Source: JASFQI01 sp050115555 (lineage in GTDB: Bacteria > Desulfobacterota > DSM-4660 > Desulfatiglandales > HGW-15). Taken from it: a stretch of DNA of 6,094 nt. The stretch spans positions 1 to 6,094 of the forward strand of contig JASFQI010000317.1 of assembly GCA_050115555.1 (NCBI GenBank), given 5' to 3'. Positions 4,946-6,094 of this stretch are shown here, in pieces. The notes under the pieces are model-generated. The model made no database searches. It saw nothing but the letters and a program-made list of their open reading frames with translations, and was not told the origin of the DNA. The translations under genes were made by a program, and so were the position numbers. Numbering within the stretch: the stretch's first letter is position 1; each line of letters begins with the position of its first letter.

Positions 4946-6094
4946 TTGGAAAGCGGCGTAAGTTCCGTCATCTGGTATCCAGGCTATGAGGTGGCATTGA
5001 AGCACGTTGAGCGCGCAGAGAACTGTGATCTTTACGACAGGGAAGGCCGTCGATATGTAGATTTGGAGTCGGGTGTCTGGTGCACCTCGATCGGACACGG
5101 CAACCCGGGCGTCCTCGAGGTGATGAGAGACCAGGCGGCTCGCATCGCGCACACGGGCTTTTCATTTTCGAACGAGATCGTGGAAAAGGCAGCCCTGGAG
5201 GTTTTGTCTCTTCATGGATTCGAAGGAGGCAAATGCGTGTTCCTGTGTTCGGGGAGCGAGGCCGTGGAGTTCGGAGTCCGGGTCGTGAAGTCCGCCATAG
5301 AACGACCGCTTCTCCTGACCATGACGGACTCCTACTTCGGAGCGTATGGATCGGCGCACCGGAAGGCCGAGGACGAGTGGTTCTGTTTCGACTGGTCGGG
5401 ATGTGCTGACTGCCGGCGTGACGGCCTGTGCTCGGATGCGTGTGAGCACTGGGCGGGGATTCCGTTCGAGCGCATCGGGGGATTCCTGTTCGAGCCGGGC
5501 AGTTCGTCCGGTCTGGTCCGTTTCCCCCCGGACAAACTGATTCAAGGCATCGTATCGAAGGTTCAGGGGAATGACGGCGTGGTCCTGGTGAATGAGGTGA
5601 CCACCGGGTTCGGGCGGACCGGGAAATGGTTCGGGTACCAGCACTACCCGGTCTGTCCGGATGCCGTGGCCATGGGAAAGGGGATCGGGAACGGGTATCC
5701 GGTCAGCGTGACCGCGTTCTCCCCCCGCGCGATCCGCAGGCTGGGAGAACGCCCGATTCCGTATGCGCAATCCCACCAGAACGACCCCCTTGGGGCCGCC
5801 ATTGCCCTCGAGGTAATCCGAATTCTTCGTGAGAAAGGGTGGATCGAACGAGGCGAAGAGATCTCGGCGCTGCTTCTGGACGGGCTGGAGAACATAAAGA
5901 GCCGCAACCCCAGGATCCGTGCGATTCGCGGTCGGGGGCTGATGGTGGCGGTTGTGCTCGAGGACGACGAGAACGCCCGCTTTACGAAACAGGTCCAGCA
6001 GGCGCTGGTGCGACAGGGTTTTATCCTGGCTCAACGCCCGGGACTGAATGTCCTGAGGATCGACCCCGGTCTCACCGTGGATCGCCGGGACATC
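4946..6094 (+). CDS. Class III PLP-dependent aminotransferase (3' end beyond window)
   Basis: 383 residues are present and the frame is open at the right edge; the family usually has 400-450. The fold-type I pattern is clear. It shows ESGVWCTSIGHGNPGV (41-56), the PLP-phosphate segment SGSEAVEFG (102-110), SYFGAYG (129-135), FEPGSSSG (182-189), NEVTTGFGRTGKWFGYQH (216-233), the Schiff-base lysine Lys245 in MGKGIGNGYPVS, SHQNDPLGAA (276-285), GRGLMVAV and LRIDPGLTVD with Arg371. Several textbook positions differ. Asn216 replaces the Asp that normally contacts the PLP ring nitrogen. Phe131 replaces the His of Y/F-H-G. A cysteine cluster (Cys153, 156, 162, 166) is inserted after residue 147. These look like features of a divergent subfamily rather than decay, since the frame is intact. 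The amino donor and acceptor cannot be told. The gene follows the VOC gene by 89 nt and is probably in the same unit. Confidence 0.93.
   Translation, partial: MESGVSSVIWYPGYEVALKHVERAENCDLYDREGRRYVDLESGVWCTSIGHGNPGVLEVMRDQAARIAHTGFSFSNEIVEKAALEVLSLHGFEGGKCVFLCSGSEAVEFGVRVVKSAIERPLLLTMTDSYFGAYGSAHRKAEDEWFCFDWSGCADCRRDGLCSDACEHWAGIPFERIGGFLFEPGSSSGLVRFPPDKLIQGIVSKVQGNDGVVLVNEVTTGFGRTGKWFGYQHYPVCPDAVAMGKGIGNGYPVSVTAFSPRAIRRLGERPIPYAQSHQNDPLGAAIALEVIRILREKGWIERGEEISALLLDGLENIKSRNPRIRAIRGRGLMVAVVLEDDENARFTKQVQQALVRQGFILAQRPGLNVLRIDPGLTVDRRDI

Noticed and set aside
5162..6034. Open frame of 290 codons on the minus strand opposite the aminotransferase
   Set aside because: Its composition is rich in Arg, His and Pro with no recognisable domain, and it lies entirely over a well-conserved aminotransferase frame.

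Overview
The window reads as part of a bacterial chromosome. A motile, Gram-negative, probably anaerobic proteobacterium fits best, and a Desulfobacterota/deltaproteobacterial host is my guess. That guess rests only on protein style and the GC-leaning codon use; there is no rRNA or other taxonomic marker. All supported genes lie on the + strand, in two units separated by an intergenic stretch with a strong rho-independent terminator.

Unit 1 (about 279-3394) looks like a sensory module. A sigma-28 (FliA)-like promoter at 279-305 precedes an exported, PhnD/TtrS-like periplasmic solute-binding protein (351-1241). An 11-bp intercistronic hairpin follows, then a full-length methyl-accepting chemotaxis protein (1338-3242) whose C-terminus carries a candidate CheR/CheB-docking pentapeptide. 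No ABC permease or ATPase gene lies between or after them in this window. The simplest reading is that the binding protein presents its ligand to the receptor for taxis. The terminator at 3354-3394 closes the unit.

Unit 2 (3719 to the right edge and beyond) is a run of small soluble enzymes. It holds a carboxymuconolactone decarboxylase/AhpD-family protein (3719-4075), a 4-oxalocrotonate tautomerase-family protein (4189-4392), a VOC-fold metalloprotein (4398-4856) and a class III PLP aminotransferase cut by the window edge (4946-6094+). The tautomerase and VOC genes are translationally close, and the other gaps are about 90-115 nt with good Shine-Dalgarno sites. The set suggests catabolism or remodelling of a small oxo-acid or amino compound. 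The substrate cannot be read from the sequence, and several members lack textbook catalytic residues.

The left edge (2-70) probably holds the last 22 codons of an upstream gene. The 71-350 leader contains overlapping palindromes and the promoter candidates. The 3243-3718 intergenic region contains the terminator, an AT-rich patch, a 15-bp palindrome and a possible sigma-70 promoter for unit 2. I saw no tRNA, rRNA, CRISPR array, insertion sequence or phage feature.
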